Shown here piece by piece: positions 24,779 to 38,100 of a stretch of DNA of 64,000 nt. A program made the translations under genes and the position numbers. Numbering within the stretch: position 1 is the first letter of the stretch; every line of letters starts with the position of its first letter. The stretch comes from Augochlora pura (lineage: Eukaryota > Arthropoda > Insecta > Hymenoptera > Halictidae): assembly GCF_028453695.1 (NCBI RefSeq), contig NC_135778.1, positions 33,903,214-33,967,213 of the forward strand, in the 5' to 3' direction. Below the pieces are notes generated by a model. It was given only the letters and a program-made list of their open reading frames with translations. It was not told the DNA's origin and ran no database searches.

Positions 24779-24784
24779 TTTATT
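24779..24784 (-). terminator. Poly(A) signal of NO66
   Basis: AATAAA on the minus strand, 84 nt after the NO66 stop codon, the usual position for a short 3' UTR. Confidence 0.65.
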
Positions 24785-24867
24785 AAAAGCTTATGTGATA
24801 AAAACCAAAGAATACCTTCTTTTTTATTTTTTTGTCATTTTTGTAAAGACTAATCAAAATTGTATAT

Positions 24868-26958
24868 TCAGTCTATTACACACAACGGATCGTCTGTCAC
24901 CACAATGCACTTTTCCCATAGGTCTTTAGCTATTTGTATCTATCAAACAAAAAGAAATACATTTCATCGTACCATAAAACAATAACGCACAAATTCATTA
25001 AACTCACCTGGTTATCTTCGCCAGAGATTGGTAAGTCCTCGACAGAAATGTATTCCGGGTATCGCTGTATTAGCTCTTTCACTGCAGGCACAAACTCTTC
25101 TCCGACTTCCAAAAACTGTGGCTCATACTCATGGTATTCTTTCGAATTTTCAGTCGAGTAATATATCCTGAACGTGCCGTGCTCTTGGATTAATCTGGAG
25201 AAAAGAAATAATAAATATTGTATTCAATGTATGAAAAACTATAATTGTTAGAACTTGCCTAATACAATGAGATCGCAGTAATCGTATTCTAGTATCAGGC
25301 TCAATCTCAACTCGATTCTTCACACAACCATTTGCAGTCATGCGTTCGCCGTCTTGAACCACAGAGCACTCCTGCTCAACCTCTGATAAAACCGGAGGCA
25401 GAAAATCGTAAACATGGTTTTTAGCCATAAGATCTGCAGCTTTGTCAACATCAATATGATCCACCAACTTTCTAAGCAAATGCTTCACATGCTCTCTAAA
25501 CTCTTCTTTGCTGCTATTTTGATTGTCAGAATGAGCAAAGCCAATGTGCCTCGTGTAATGAAACGGTAGTCCCTTTCGAAACTCGCTATCATTTTCTGCT
25601 GCAGTTTTCAACGCATCTGGGAGTAATTTCTCTAAAAAGTCAGTCCAACTATTTTTCTGATAAACGCTTAAAGTTATATGAAGACTATGGGAATCCATGG
25701 TAGTGCCCTGATGTATGGTTCCTCGTGGAAAGTATAACAAATCTCCTGCCTTCACTACCGTGTCTAATATGGGTTCTCCTATTTCCGAGTCCTCAAAATT
25801 TCTCGAGGAGTATCTTGGCAGATATTCTTTCTCATATCGTGGTTTGTATAATCTCCATCTTTTTTGACCTTCTATCTGCAATATGAAAGCTTCTATGTCA
25901 TCATAATGAGGAGCAAAACCTTGGCTATTAGGAGGTGTTAGGTAAGCATTTGCTCCCACAAAGCAACCAAAGAATTCTTGAAGTGTAGCTGAAAATGGAA
26001 CACAAATGTTATGCTTTGCTACAGTTTTAAAATATAATAGTTTCATTACCATTTAAAGAATGCAATTTTGGTACATATGTCTGTGGGTTCAGCATCCTAA
26101 CAGAGCACCCATTCCCATAATAATCCCAAACAACACTTGGAACTGCTCTACCAATAGGATTATGTGTTTCCCTCACTCCATTCTGGTAAGAAGTGATATC
26201 AATATTTTTTGTGAATTGAATATAAGACTCTCGTAATATTTTATCCATCATTGGAGTGGACATGAGCAACTTATAATAATTGTTACAGTTCCTCTTTATA
26301 TGTACTGGTGTCTGTTCCCAATTTTTTCTGTAACAATTCCAAAAACAATTCAATACTAAACAGGGATTCAAGTATTATACTGAAATATAGATTGTACTAA
26401 CTCCAAAAAGTCTTCCACTTTCAATGGATGTATCATCCATTCGAACATTGAATGGCTGATGTTGAAAGGATTCTCTTGATAATCCTCGGACATTTTAACT
26501 TCTTTTGGAGGAGGTAATTCATTTACTTTCTTTACATTTCTTCTACTCCTCTGTTTTAACTGCTTTTGATTAGTGTGTTTGATTTTTGCAACGCCTGCAT
26601 TTACTGTTACAGAATTCTTTAATTGCAATTTTGTTTTTGGAGCTTTTGAATTATTAATTGTCTTTCTATTTGTTTCCCTTAGTTTATAAAAGCTTTGAAG
26701 TGATTTACTTTTCTTAAGAGCAGATGGAGCAATTTTTTTAGACGTAGAGGTCTTATTTGTTTTCTGTTGAATAGCATTCACAGCTGTTTTGTTTACTTGT
26801 TGTTTCGTTACTTCCTTGGTGTCATTTCGCAAAGTCACTGTTTTCTCTTGCGAAACATGCTTCTTTTTTAATTTCTTCGATTTTGAGGTTAATTCTATGT
26901 TTTTGCGTTTCATTGCCTGTACAGCAAATGCTGATATATGTCCATGATAGTTAAGCAT
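24868..26958 (-). CDS. NO66: Ribosomal oxygenase NO66 (RIOX1), JmjC domain
   Basis: NO66 is a nucleolar/nuclear Fe(II)- and 2-oxoglutarate-dependent histidyl hydroxylase acting on a large-subunit ribosomal protein (Rpl8), also reported as an H3K4/K36 demethylase. Coding exons, 5' to 3': 26958-26402, 26327-26050, 25988-25259, 25194-25008, 24939-24868; phases agree and give 607 aa from the first ATG. A second ATG at 26913 (MKRKNIEL) would give 592 aa; the upstream exon border falls exactly at the first ATG, so the start is uncertain. Residues 1-150 are Lys-rich and disordered (nuclear targeting). The JmjC domain has TPPNSQGFAPHYDDIEAF with the HxD iron ligands at H306 and D308, and HSLHITLS supplying the distal His. 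The C-terminal winged-helix part (YYSTENSKEYHEYEPQFLEV) is intact. Intron 4 has a GC donor (ATTAG/GCAAGT), required to keep the frame. Confidence 0.95.
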
Positions 26959-28245
26959 CTGCAAATTAATGTAAGAAAGTACTGTATTTTAGTAATAATA
27001 ACTACGTTGTTGAAGTTAAAATTAATCAGAATAAAAATGTTAATTAAATACAAATGGTATTGCTTACAATTAGATTGCAAATCTTTATGTAAATATTGAA
27101 TTCTTAGAAATTGGAAAGACTATGAATTGTTTTAAAATTTGATATAATAATCAAGAAAATACAAGTTTATTTAAATTTAATTTTCTTGAATCTACATTGT
27201 AACTTATGAAATATTACGTTTGTGTAATATTCGCAGTTTATTTATAACGAAATAAAATTCTATCATAGATACCGGTGTGTTTGGAGGTTAGGTTCACCTC
27301 ACAAATAACAGTGAAATAATATCGTAAAAGTTTACCATGAAAATTATGGGATTATATTAAATTTTCAATGATGCACTAATAAAAAATGACGTTTCTTGAT
27401 TACTATTATTATTAACAGTATCTTCAGCTTAAATTTATCATTCACACGTGCTTCGCGTCACATGTCATTTCAACATCACATCTATACACAAACATTATCT
27501 CCTAACTAAAGCTTATTCGCCGCGAAATTCAAATCGTAAATTAATAGAAAATATGATTTTATAAGGATTGAATGCTAACTGACAGACAATAAATGATATA
27601 TTTAGTTTAGAATGATTAATGGGAATTAAACTTGATATATTCAAATATCAAATTGATTCCCGCGAATAGAACCGCACGTCCTACTCAACCGAAAATAATG
27701 TAACTCTCATAAATGAGAGCAATAAACATTGTAAGCAATACTCAATAATTTATATCCATATTAACAATTTTTGGAGACAGCCTGACAAGTTAATACAAAG
27801 TCATCTAACTCTCATTATATTTCCGAATTAAACGATTTCAACTACGAGAAACGACGCCACATAGCGTTAGAATAAAATAATAAACAAGGAACATCTACAG
27901 TCTCGTTCAAAATTCGTACACCCATCCAAATGAGATATAAATAAATACTGTAACGACTGTACTTTGTATCTTTTATTAACAAATAAACATGCAGATGTAT
28001 TCTTGTAATAATTCGATTCGCCAGTATAACATTTCATCGAAAGATTTATTGAGCGTTCAAGTTGCAAAAATAAAAAAAGAAATATTAATTTATTGAAAAT
28101 CTCTGCGTGTTTGACACTGATTCGGATTTAGCTCGAAGCTTCCGTTTAAACATATATAATAGAGTTGACAGTATTATAATAATTTTCCGTTCTGTACAAT
28201 TGACCACAAAATAGAACTACATATGGAAGTTGAACGTTTTAATCT
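26959..28245. other. NO66 upstream region, no gene seen
   Basis: The exon acceptor at 26958 (TTAATTTGCAG) implies an upstream 5' UTR exon for NO66 somewhere here. I could not place it with confidence. No other coding exon is supported. Confidence 0.4.
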
Positions 28246-28854
28246 GTGAAACTTAGAGGCGACACAAGCATACAGAACTGCTGTTGTAATAACATCCCAA
28301 AAATTACTACAAATTTCGAAAGTATTCAGCACCCTATAGCGTTCTTATTTTCACGAGAAAAGAAGCTAGAAACGAAGACAGCATACGTGCAACGTGAAAT
28401 GACAATTATTTGGAACGGGCAAACCTTACTCTTACGCAATTACCGCAGATATTCGATTATCCTATCTCAGACATCAAATTCTTTTGAACTAATTCAAACC
28501 GCCTTAAGTGTGATTCAGACCGTCTTAAGCGAGTCTCAAACGTCATACGTTTTAACAGTCTTTCAATTTCTCAGCATTTGTAATTTCCGGCATCTTGTTT
28601 CTGCATACTTTCTATGCATTCAGAAAACACTCTTTTACGCTTACACTCTACTCGTGGGGCGCTTACGCTCTTCTCGTGGGCTTACACTATCCGCATATTC
28701 GTCGAAAAACACTTACAATATATCCACAGAAAGTTACAATATATCACTGGATTCAATTGATGATACAAAAGTAAATGCTATTTCCATATTTTTTGTGGTT
28801 CGTTTGATCACGTACCTATCTGGTTCCCGAAATAGACATGCCCCGATCAATTGA
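28246..28854 (+). other. 202-codon open frame, unrecognised, doubtful
   Basis: This is the longest unexplained frame in the AT-rich part. It has no recognisable domain. It is partly built on local duplications (TTCAAACCGCCTTAAGTGTG and TTCAGACCGTCTTAAGCGAG near 28495; GCTTACACTCTACTCGTGGG and GCTTACGCTCTTCTCGTGGG near 28640). Codon use is not obviously biased. I regard it as probably non-coding. Confidence 0.15.
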
Positions 28855-31800
28855 AACATGATCAAACGTACTTTTCATTTATTGCGTGGAAAATCGAATG
28901 AAATTTGGCGGGCGAAGTTCCGAACGTTTCCCAAAGAAATTCGCATCACTTTTGCGTTAACCCCCGGACACAGGATCGTTCGCTGCGACCCGCAACTAAT
29001 ATTTTAATATAATATGTACATTCCTTAGAGGGCTTTAGTCATTGCACGACTCTTTTAAATTATAGTCTCGAATAGAGGCACATTGTCGATCAAGGTAATG
29101 TTATAGTCGGGCCGAGGTGTCCGTGAATACCGAGAGTTAACAAGAAATCATTGGAATCAATCGAAATTGTTACAACGACCTGAGAGGCATTTGGTATCGT
29201 GAAGATGAACGCGACAGTTTCTGCAAATTCATTCAGGCAATTTATAATAGAGAGGAAAACTATACCTATCAGGTCCTTTCTGAAGAAGCAATAAGTTCAA
29301 ATTCTGCTAAGATACTGGCTATATCAAATAGATCCAAGGACACAAGTCTTGATTTATAATCTTTGGAACTTAATTGAGAATTAATTGGGTCTAGATAAGT
29401 TCACAGGTGGTTGAAAAAATAAGACGTCTACCGTTAGTATACTAACTGCGGTTGTACGTCAAACTATTTAGAGCTTCACAGGATGTCTAGACCACATTTA
29501 AATCCATTAGTTGTAGACTTTAAATCCTTGAAACTACGTAAACCAGATGTAGCTACCCTGAACCAAATTCTAGATCTGAATTAGTCGCAATTCACCTTCA
29601 CAGAAGAATTTGAAGTGAGGATAGCTATTGCAGTTACAGATTATGCTACTAATTCTCTAGAAACGGCCATATTTAGAGGTTTAAAATTTCGAAACGATAA
29701 ACTTGCGTAAACCTTCTTTCTTTCACTTTAGGGTACAATTTACCCTATGAATATAAATGGTTAAGAGACAGAAAGAGAAAGAGAGATTGATAGAAAGAGA
29801 GAGAGAGAGAGAGAGAGCTCGTGCTTTTTCGATATACCGCAAAGAAACGGAAAAGATTCAGCTAGCTTTCTATGAGATCATTGATAGAGAAGCGCTTGTA
29901 GAAAAGACATTCGGTTGGTTCAGCCGTGAAGTGACACGAGTTTTCCTTATAGACAAATCACCAATATATCATTAACTAGCCTTTACTCAATATGCTTATT
30001 CGTGCGATATTCACTAGTATGTCACATTCACATTTAGAAACAGGAGATATATCTAGACAATTATAAAACTACGATATCATATCGTGTGGCTGCTGATTAA
30101 TTAATATTCATTTTTGGGAACACCATCGCTGACCTTGTTTCTCTTTCACTTTTTTCTTTACATCTATACATTAATATTCACTTGGGCTAGCACAATTCAA
30201 GTTCTCTCATTTGCACACAAAAAGGCAACGGATAATGGTGAAAATTTAAGGGCGGAGAAAGATTCTTTCAAGAGACTCATTCTTCCAAAAATTAATTCGT
30301 TATAACTTGAACGAATGTGAATTACTGTTTAAAAATATTTACACTCCCCAAAAATCAACCACTATCCTTTGACATTTAAACAATCCGACAGACGCGCATG
30401 AGTTTTCCTACCATACATTGCGAGTGTTAACGATTCAAAATATTTGCGCCGTCAAGTTTTCGTGGCGTCTCATGAATCTTCAATAAGTTATAACATTTTT
30501 ATTCGTGAACGATTATTGCAGATTGACTTCTAATTTAACTGTGAAAGCTATGCGATTGTACAGAATAATTATACAAATTCTGCCGAACGCATCAACATAT
30601 TTCAACTATTTAAATAAGGTCTAAATTAAGTGTTAAGAAAAAGAGAAGGAGAAAGAAGAAAATCAAACGAGTTTAAGGATGTTTTCTGTATCAATTATAA
30701 GAGCTCTGCGATTATTTCACAAAAAAAATTCTAAAAAGCTGAAAACATGATTTTCTCATCTATTTTAAATTCCTCAAAATTAATGGTATAATAAAATATA
30801 TAAATACGCAAAAGAGTTGTATAATGTTATCACGACTAATACTGCGAAGAACAATTGATGAAAAATGATATAGTTCAACTGAAATGCCACGTGAAACCAC
30901 TGACGGCGGTATGAACAATAAATTCGTTTAAAACAGCTTACTAATTACATTAAACAACAACATACAGATACAATTAATAAAAAGGTGTAACCTAAAAGCT
31001 CTTCGTAATGTTGAAAGGTATTCATTAATGATTTCATCCCGTGGAATTATTGTATAATCCGTGTTTTGCACGTAGCACGCAGTGAATTTTTCCGTCTTGC
31101 CTGTCCACACGCACACACATTATACATATATACTATATGTATACATATAGCATATACATACATATGTATAATATACACGAGATACAAATATAAATTATTT
31201 GCCTTATTTTAAAAATGTATTGGATCGCTTTAAGAAGTAAACGATTACAAACCCATTTCAATACACACTAATTCTGATCGATCATTTGAAAGATTCATTG
31301 AATTGTATCATTATTTGCTTTACTGTAAGCTTCTTACGGGGTAATCTATTTAAACCAACCTACTGATATTCCTTTGAAACCGTTGATCATAAAACAAGAT
31401 ATTTAAGACTAAAATGAAATAGTTTTACGAGGCACATAATTTGCTTTGGTATGGTAGATAGTTGAAAAGCGTATGAGTATGAACGTCTACCATGGGTGAT
31501 CATTGTTACTGCAAATGTCCTCCTTCGGAAATTTAAGTCAAATTAGGATACGGTGAAAAAAATACATTCTTGTTGCAAAAAGATCATTTTACTTACAAAT
31601 ACATTTCTTGCGATTTGAGACCTTATACAAATAATCATCTGCTCAAATAGATCAAATTCCTTTTAACGCACGAACAATTGGTCGCCAGTAGTCGGTCGCA
31701 TTGCAGCTATCTAACTTGAACCTAACTTTTACCTCTTATCTATATGTCATGCCATGTATTCATTATTCTACATTAGTCTAAGTTGGCTATTTCAATCATC

Positions 31801-32600
31801 GTGTGGCGACCGACTATTTTGTGACCCTGTCACAGATACACACATATGGACAGAATACGCTAATACCGGATTCATACATTTTAACTCATATTTTCTGAAT
31901 GGAATAATTGCAGTAGTAGCTAGTGACCACCCACATTATACTCCTCTACTCATACGCTTTCCAACGGTGTATCATATGACCTAATAGTCGTGAGCCTAAA
32001 TACTAAATTGCACCTAGCACTGGTTCAAAGAAATTTTTTAATATAATTGACAAGTACCGTGCCATTTTGAAATTGAAATATCTTTTGAATTAATGAGTTT
32101 TGATTAGAAGTGGCTTAGTACTTTCTGGAAATAATTACAAGCTGTATCAACCAGTGCACTAAAAACAAAATATATGATTCCATATAAAAAAGAAACTGTA
32201 CACGCCCTGATATCATACAACTTTTGTCCAACTCATTTTTTGGTATCATCAATGGCTTCAAAGTTATTCGAGTGGATCTATTTAAAGAGGTCACCCTGTA
32301 GTATTCTGTCTCTGTGCCTATGTACGTTCTTTAATCACTAGTACACATTTTAAGTTATATCATTGCGTTTAGAGTTATATCATAATTATATCACTGCGGC
32401 TTTATCAACCACAGGATTGGAAAGATCGGTGAATTAATCTAACCACCTTAAATCGTTAATTAAATTAAAAGTTACAAAACTCTTTGTAAGCAATTTATGT
32501 TTCCGAAAAATGTCGATAAATTACTGAGGTATATTTACAAATGGAGACTAATTCCTTTTACACTTGTGTGTGTGTAAGGAAATATCAAATTCTCTTTGAT
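28855..32600. other. AT-rich intergenic DNA, no gene seen
   Basis: It contains a short GA run (about 29797-29817) and an alternating ATAC/TATA tract at 31120-31180. No exon or RNA gene could be supported. Confidence 0.4.
31120..31180. repeat. TA/ATAC-rich low-complexity tract
   Basis: Imperfect alternation of ATAC, ATAT and GTAT over about 60 bp. Confidence 0.85.
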
Positions 32601-32640
32601 CCATTAATTTTTCATTGATAATGAAATCTCCTACTATTCC

Positions 32641-32820
32641 TGCTATTTCCTTACGCTGATTAGTGAATACCACCCCTTGATGTGTAATGTTTCGCTTAAA
32701 ACCTAATACATAGCAATGTGGACTTATGCTATTATCTACTGTTTGCTTACACTAATTGTATGAATACCACGCCTTGCTGTGTAGTGTTTCTCTTAAAACC
32801 TAATCCGTAGCTGTATGGCC
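32641..32820 (+). repeat. Imperfect ~90-bp tandem duplication
   Basis: Copy 1 (32641-32722) and copy 2 (32727-32820) share GTGAATACCACCCCTTGATG / ATGAATACCACGCCTTGCTG, then TGTTTCGCTTAAAACCTAAT / TGTTTCTCTTAAAACCTAAT, and a GTAGC/ATAGC end. No coding sense is apparent. Confidence 0.75.
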
Positions 32821-34690
32821 TTTCTCACATTCTCAACAACGCAAATTATTTTAGAGTCACTTGTCAATCGTAATATTCGCTATATATCCACTTTCACAGG
32901 TTGCATTCGCATAATTGTTCCTTTTTGCAAACGGAACCGACTCAGAGACGTCATCGTGCGAACGTACAATAGGTACATTTTAGATTTATATAATTATTAT
33001 TGGCCGATTAATTACTAGTATTATCTTTTATGCCCCCATTTTCTTAGTAGACTGGTTAGATATTAAAGTCATAAGTGTATGTAATATTCTAAATATCTGC
33101 GTTAAATTTACAACTAGAATAAATATTAATTATTGGTAGTTCAAGGTGGTTCCTTCTCATACTTTCCAAAGATAATATTAGACTGTAGTACTTAAAAATC
33201 TAGAGTCAGAATCGTTGGTACACGGACTAAGACTGTTTCAAGCTAAAATTTTGTAATTTATGGATACTTAATTGGTATTTATATTACTAGTAATTTTATA
33301 AACTTTTTCTTGAGCTGTCTCACTGTCTTATAAACTATTACTTTTGCGTTTTTTACCAATAGATAATTTTTGCAAATGTTCCGTGCTGAATACGAATTTG
33401 ATCGTAAAATTACAATTAGACAGTGCTAATTAATACTAGCTCATGAATCAATAAAATTTTAATTAAGTCATAATTAAAGCTTGAAATAGCGAATATTAAT
33501 TAACGCTTCAGTATACCAACGATCGTAACAAACATATAATAAACGATTTGTGGAGCACAGCAGTCAGTACATGTTCATACACTTCATTATCCTATCTATT
33601 TCTAGGCTCTAGTATGAAGTGGCATTTAAGGCTCTTAATATAATTATAGTGTTCATTAAGATTATTGTTCTATTTAAATATATCCCTCTCACCGCGCACA
33701 ATTGTGATCAAAGAATCCAGTCGAATAAAAATCTTGTCTTTAAAATTTATATATGATAATAAACATAACTGGTCTCTCTTCACTATACTCTGAACTTCTT
33801 CTGAATCATTCTTACATCTTAGGCATCATTCAAATTATTCCTTGCATTGATTAATCCCAACGTTGATTTTCAGACATTTTTTCTTATACGAGCAGATAAT
33901 GCTGAAATTTTTTTTTTGTAAGTTTTCAAATGAATGTGTGATATGAATTAAGTGCTACCACAGTTCAAGCTACATTATCAATGACAATGACTTCTGTGTT
34001 ACAAGCAGAAAACATTGTCAGTGAAATTAAAATTGTAAAAAGTACACCACTTTGTCTCTAATTAATAAACTTCAGATATTTATACAAAATAACATATTTT
34101 CCGTTCATCTCCATGTAATTATTTTAACAAGTCTAATCAGTCAAAAATTTATTCTTTTTATAACATGAAATTGTTAGAATGTTTATATTTCACTCAGTTT
34201 TAATAAAGCCATAAAATCCGTAGTGTACTAATTATTTTTAATTAATTAACCCGGAGCAGACAGATTTTTGAATTATTATTCACTTGTTAAAATTCGTCTA
34301 CAGTGGGTTAATCATTGCAATGACAAATCAGTGACACATTCTACACTAATAATGACGCTATTCCGCCTTCTTTCATGATTCATGATTATGCGAAGAGACC
34401 CAAATTTATTTCACCAATGTGGCACATTGTTCAACGCTTAAGACAATATGTAACACTATGTCCTGCAATTTGCCACATTTTTCAAATTTCATTACAATAG
34501 ATCCGTACCTTATTTTGGCCATTTGCGTAACGACGACAACAATTCCAAAATCTCCCTAATTAACACAACACGTGATTAATTTTCGCAGTCTTGGAATAAA
34601 TACAGTAGCTGCGATAAATATATATGATACCGTAAACCTAGAAACATATTTCTTTTTGTACAAGAAAAAATATTGAAAGCGCTTCTAAAA
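32821..34690. other. AT-rich intergenic DNA, no gene seen
   Basis: No supportable exon, RNA gene or mobile element. Downstream side of AGO1. Confidence 0.4.
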
Positions 34691-34698
34691 AGCGCTTT
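34676..34698. terminator. Perfect 9-bp hairpin near the AGO1 3' end
   Basis: AAAGCGCTT, a CTAAA loop, then AAGCGCTTT. It overlaps the minus-strand AATAAA at 34701-34696, about 405 nt after the AGO1 stop, so it would sit at or just past the end of the AGO1 3' UTR. Confidence 0.5.
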
Positions 34699-34701
34699 AT
34701 T
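34696..34701 (-). terminator. Candidate AGO1 poly(A) signal
   Basis: AATAAA on the minus strand, 405 nt past the stop. Insect AGO1 transcripts often have long 3' UTRs, so more distal signals may also be used. Confidence 0.35.
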
Positions 34702-35104
34702 ATATAATCGTGGATTCTCATATTATGTTTTCTGTTATCTTAAAAACACTTTTTAAGAAAAATAAGCGTAATATACAGTCAAAGGGATTACCAGCATTAA
34801 TTGTCTGTCCAGCGAAATAGTCGAGCTGCGTACGTCTTAGTCTAATTGGAAACATGGTTAACTAAGAGCACCTCTTTTAAAACTCATAAAAGTAAAAGAG
34901 TGTTAAAGAAAATTTGATATAAGATTATATCAATTAGATTTCGGGTAGACGTTGGTTCAGTTAAACGCAAAAATTGGTCACGTGTTGTGATTACCTAGCG
35001 TTCAAGCAGTCTAGGAGATATTTGCACATGCAAGATATGACGATTAAACTATTTTATGATATACTTTGCATGTGTCCATAAGAATTAAACGAAGAAAAGT
35101 GAAA

Positions 35105-38100
35105 TTATGCAAAGTACATGACCCGTTTCGTGTTTGCGTGAACTGTGATAGCTCTTGCCATTGCACCCGGCGTTCTGTCTTCACTGCATCCTGATTGATG
35201 GGAACCTTCCGCACTGTAAGCAAATAATAAACAATGTAAACCGCATGACTTACAAAGTGTCCCAACTACTTCCATTACCTAAAATATCTCATTTATCGGT
35301 AATAAAAAAATATATTAAAATATACAAATGTATATTGATAACTTGCTTCCATTAATGAGATATTTAAGGGGTTCGAGTTTGTTGGGACGCCCTATAGAAA
35401 GGCAGCTTTTGGGATAGATAAGCAATTGGATGTAAATAAAAATTAATTCATAGCATTTCACAGTAAGATATTAAACTTACCTATCGTGTTCCTTTTCTAC
35501 CAAATGATATCTGGCTCGGAATGCTACAAGATGAGCATAATATGCTGGCGCAGGTATACTGACAGACCTTGTACACCTAACATACGTATGACATAATTGA
35601 TACGTAAGAGATTGTAATTCGTCACTTTCAAAATGGTTATCGTCCCAGAGAACATGGTAGTGTGACGGTCGTGAGGTTCCCTATAATAAGAAGCACACGT
35701 TTTAAAAGACATATTATCACTTGTTGATTCAGGAATTAAGAATATACCTGAATGCCCTGATGACTACATAAATAAAAGTCAAACTCAGTCGGATGAGTGA
35801 TACAAATATCGACTGTTGTCCCCGCAGGTATGTTTCCACTTCTGCCGCTCTGTTCCCGCTTCTCCGCACAGAACAGACGGGTGTGGTGTCTCTTTTGTAC
35901 TACAATAAACGTGACTCCAGGCTTATAATCATCCTCGAGTTTCATACAAGCCTCACGGATGGCAGTTAACTCGTGCTGCAGCACATGCAAAAACTGTCCC
36001 TCCGAAACACCATCTCGATACAGAATTATTCTATGGGGTTTATACCCTCCAGTGCTCTTGTAAAACCTAACAAGAAGCTCCCTATAAATCAAAGATACAT
36101 ATAAGCATTCATAGAACCACGGTTATGATCTTACTAATCGGACTTAAATCACTTCACTTACCTGACCATCGAACTGAGCTCTTGAATAATTTCCTGCCTG
36201 TGTTGCTGGACCCTTACAGTAGCTGCATATCGGGATGGATGACCATCCATGCTGGCAACCACTGCAGCGATGCTGGGTTTCTTGTTGTCTCCAGCAGGAG
36301 GATGGGTTACATCAGCTCCGAAGAATATGACAGGTTCGTCAAAGACTTTTGGTCTGATTCCAGGCACCAGAATATTGTTTATACCACCCAGCTTGACATT
36401 AATCTTCAAACATAAGTTGGACAGTGTCTGTGGTGATGTCTTATTCACATTCTTCGCCTGAACACACTGCGTCGCCATACCTAGCAGCGTGTCTCCCACC
36501 CTCTTTACCTCAGCTGAAAGTGAAATAGATTTCTGAAATATGCACAGAATTGAAGTAATCAAAATTTCAAGTTAAAGTCAATTACCATATACTGGAGTTT
36601 TTCCAGGAAGTATGACGCACACTAGCTGCAATGATGGGAATGTCATTTTCAGGTATTTGAACATGGGTTCCACCTGGTCGGGTCCAGTGGCATATTTACA
36701 AAAGCAGGGCTGTCCAACGATTGGCATGCCAGCGTCATTACTTATTCTTTGTAGTTGTGCTATGAACATTCTCAATGCATCCTCGCGCACGGTTCTCTGC
36801 GGTGCGAAACAAGCAATTGCCCAGACTCTGATTTCGATACCCGTGAAGAATTGCTTGCCGCGCATGTCCCACACACCTTGAATAGGCATAGCTTGCTGTT
36901 TTGTCTTTAGCAGAAAAGAGAAATAAACATATATATGTATGCGCATACAGGTCACTGGGTGGCGTATAGTGTCGTTTAGAGTAGAACAAATAAACAAGGT
37001 AGATGCACCAGTGTTTTGTACAGTCCATGCAGTCGCTGCTTCCTTTTCTCTCATTTAGAAGCAGAACAACAAATTTTTAAAAACTTGGAACAACTTCATG
37101 AGAACTACAAGAGAGTGAATGGAAGTTGAGATAATTGGGTATATCCAATCGCTGCATGGAATGGACTGGCATCATCAGGGAGTAGCAGGTGATATTGGAC
37201 TGTGAAAGTAATGCAAATTCTGTTGACCCTCGTCTAGCAAATACTGACTCCATTTGGATCTGTCCTGGCAATTGTTACCACACTATTACCTGTCTGAAAG
37301 AGCACAAAGAAAACCGAGTTTTTGGCTTTCTAACAATAACACATTTGACAGTCAAGCTTTGATGATGAACGAGGTTAATAAGTGGAAAATCATAGTATCT
37401 GAAATACATTATCAAAAGATCACAGTAAATTGGAAATTAAATTTTCTTTCTATAGCGTTACTAATTATTGAAGTTTTTAGTTTGTTTCAAGGACAAATTG
37501 GGAACATATTTAAATCCTGCATAACCTATGTACTTTGATTCAGGACATGTTCAAACAAAATTATATTATGCCGTCTGAGGGTTAAGGAAAGTCGTAACTT
37601 TTTCTCTATATTTCTACTCTCAAGTCATATACTATTTAATTTGTTGATAACTCGAGGAAAGTAAGTTTAAAAGTTCATTACATTTACAGCCCAAATATCA
37701 AAATCAACCAGGTCTAGAACCCATACATTCATTCTGTAACTATTTACTTTACTGATTTCTTCAAATGCATTTCAAATAGAAAAAGTTAAGGCCAAATGTA
37801 TTATTGTTTTGGGAAAGATTGCAACGTTTTCATGTTATCATATATCAACAAATTCTGGTTTTGTCAGTAAAAATGAAAAGAAATGCAAATTTCTAATTTC
37901 ATTGCAATTGGATTGAACCAAATGTAGGAAAAGACGCTACTCATACTTTGATTCTTCTTAAAGATATTTCATGGCTTTTGTATACTTATCCACTCGATTA
38001 TGGTATCTTGCAGACTTCTGCAAAAGCTCCACATATCAATCTCCAGAATAAATCATTACACGTCCATTCCTTGCATTTAGATATCTAGTCTTGACGTCTA

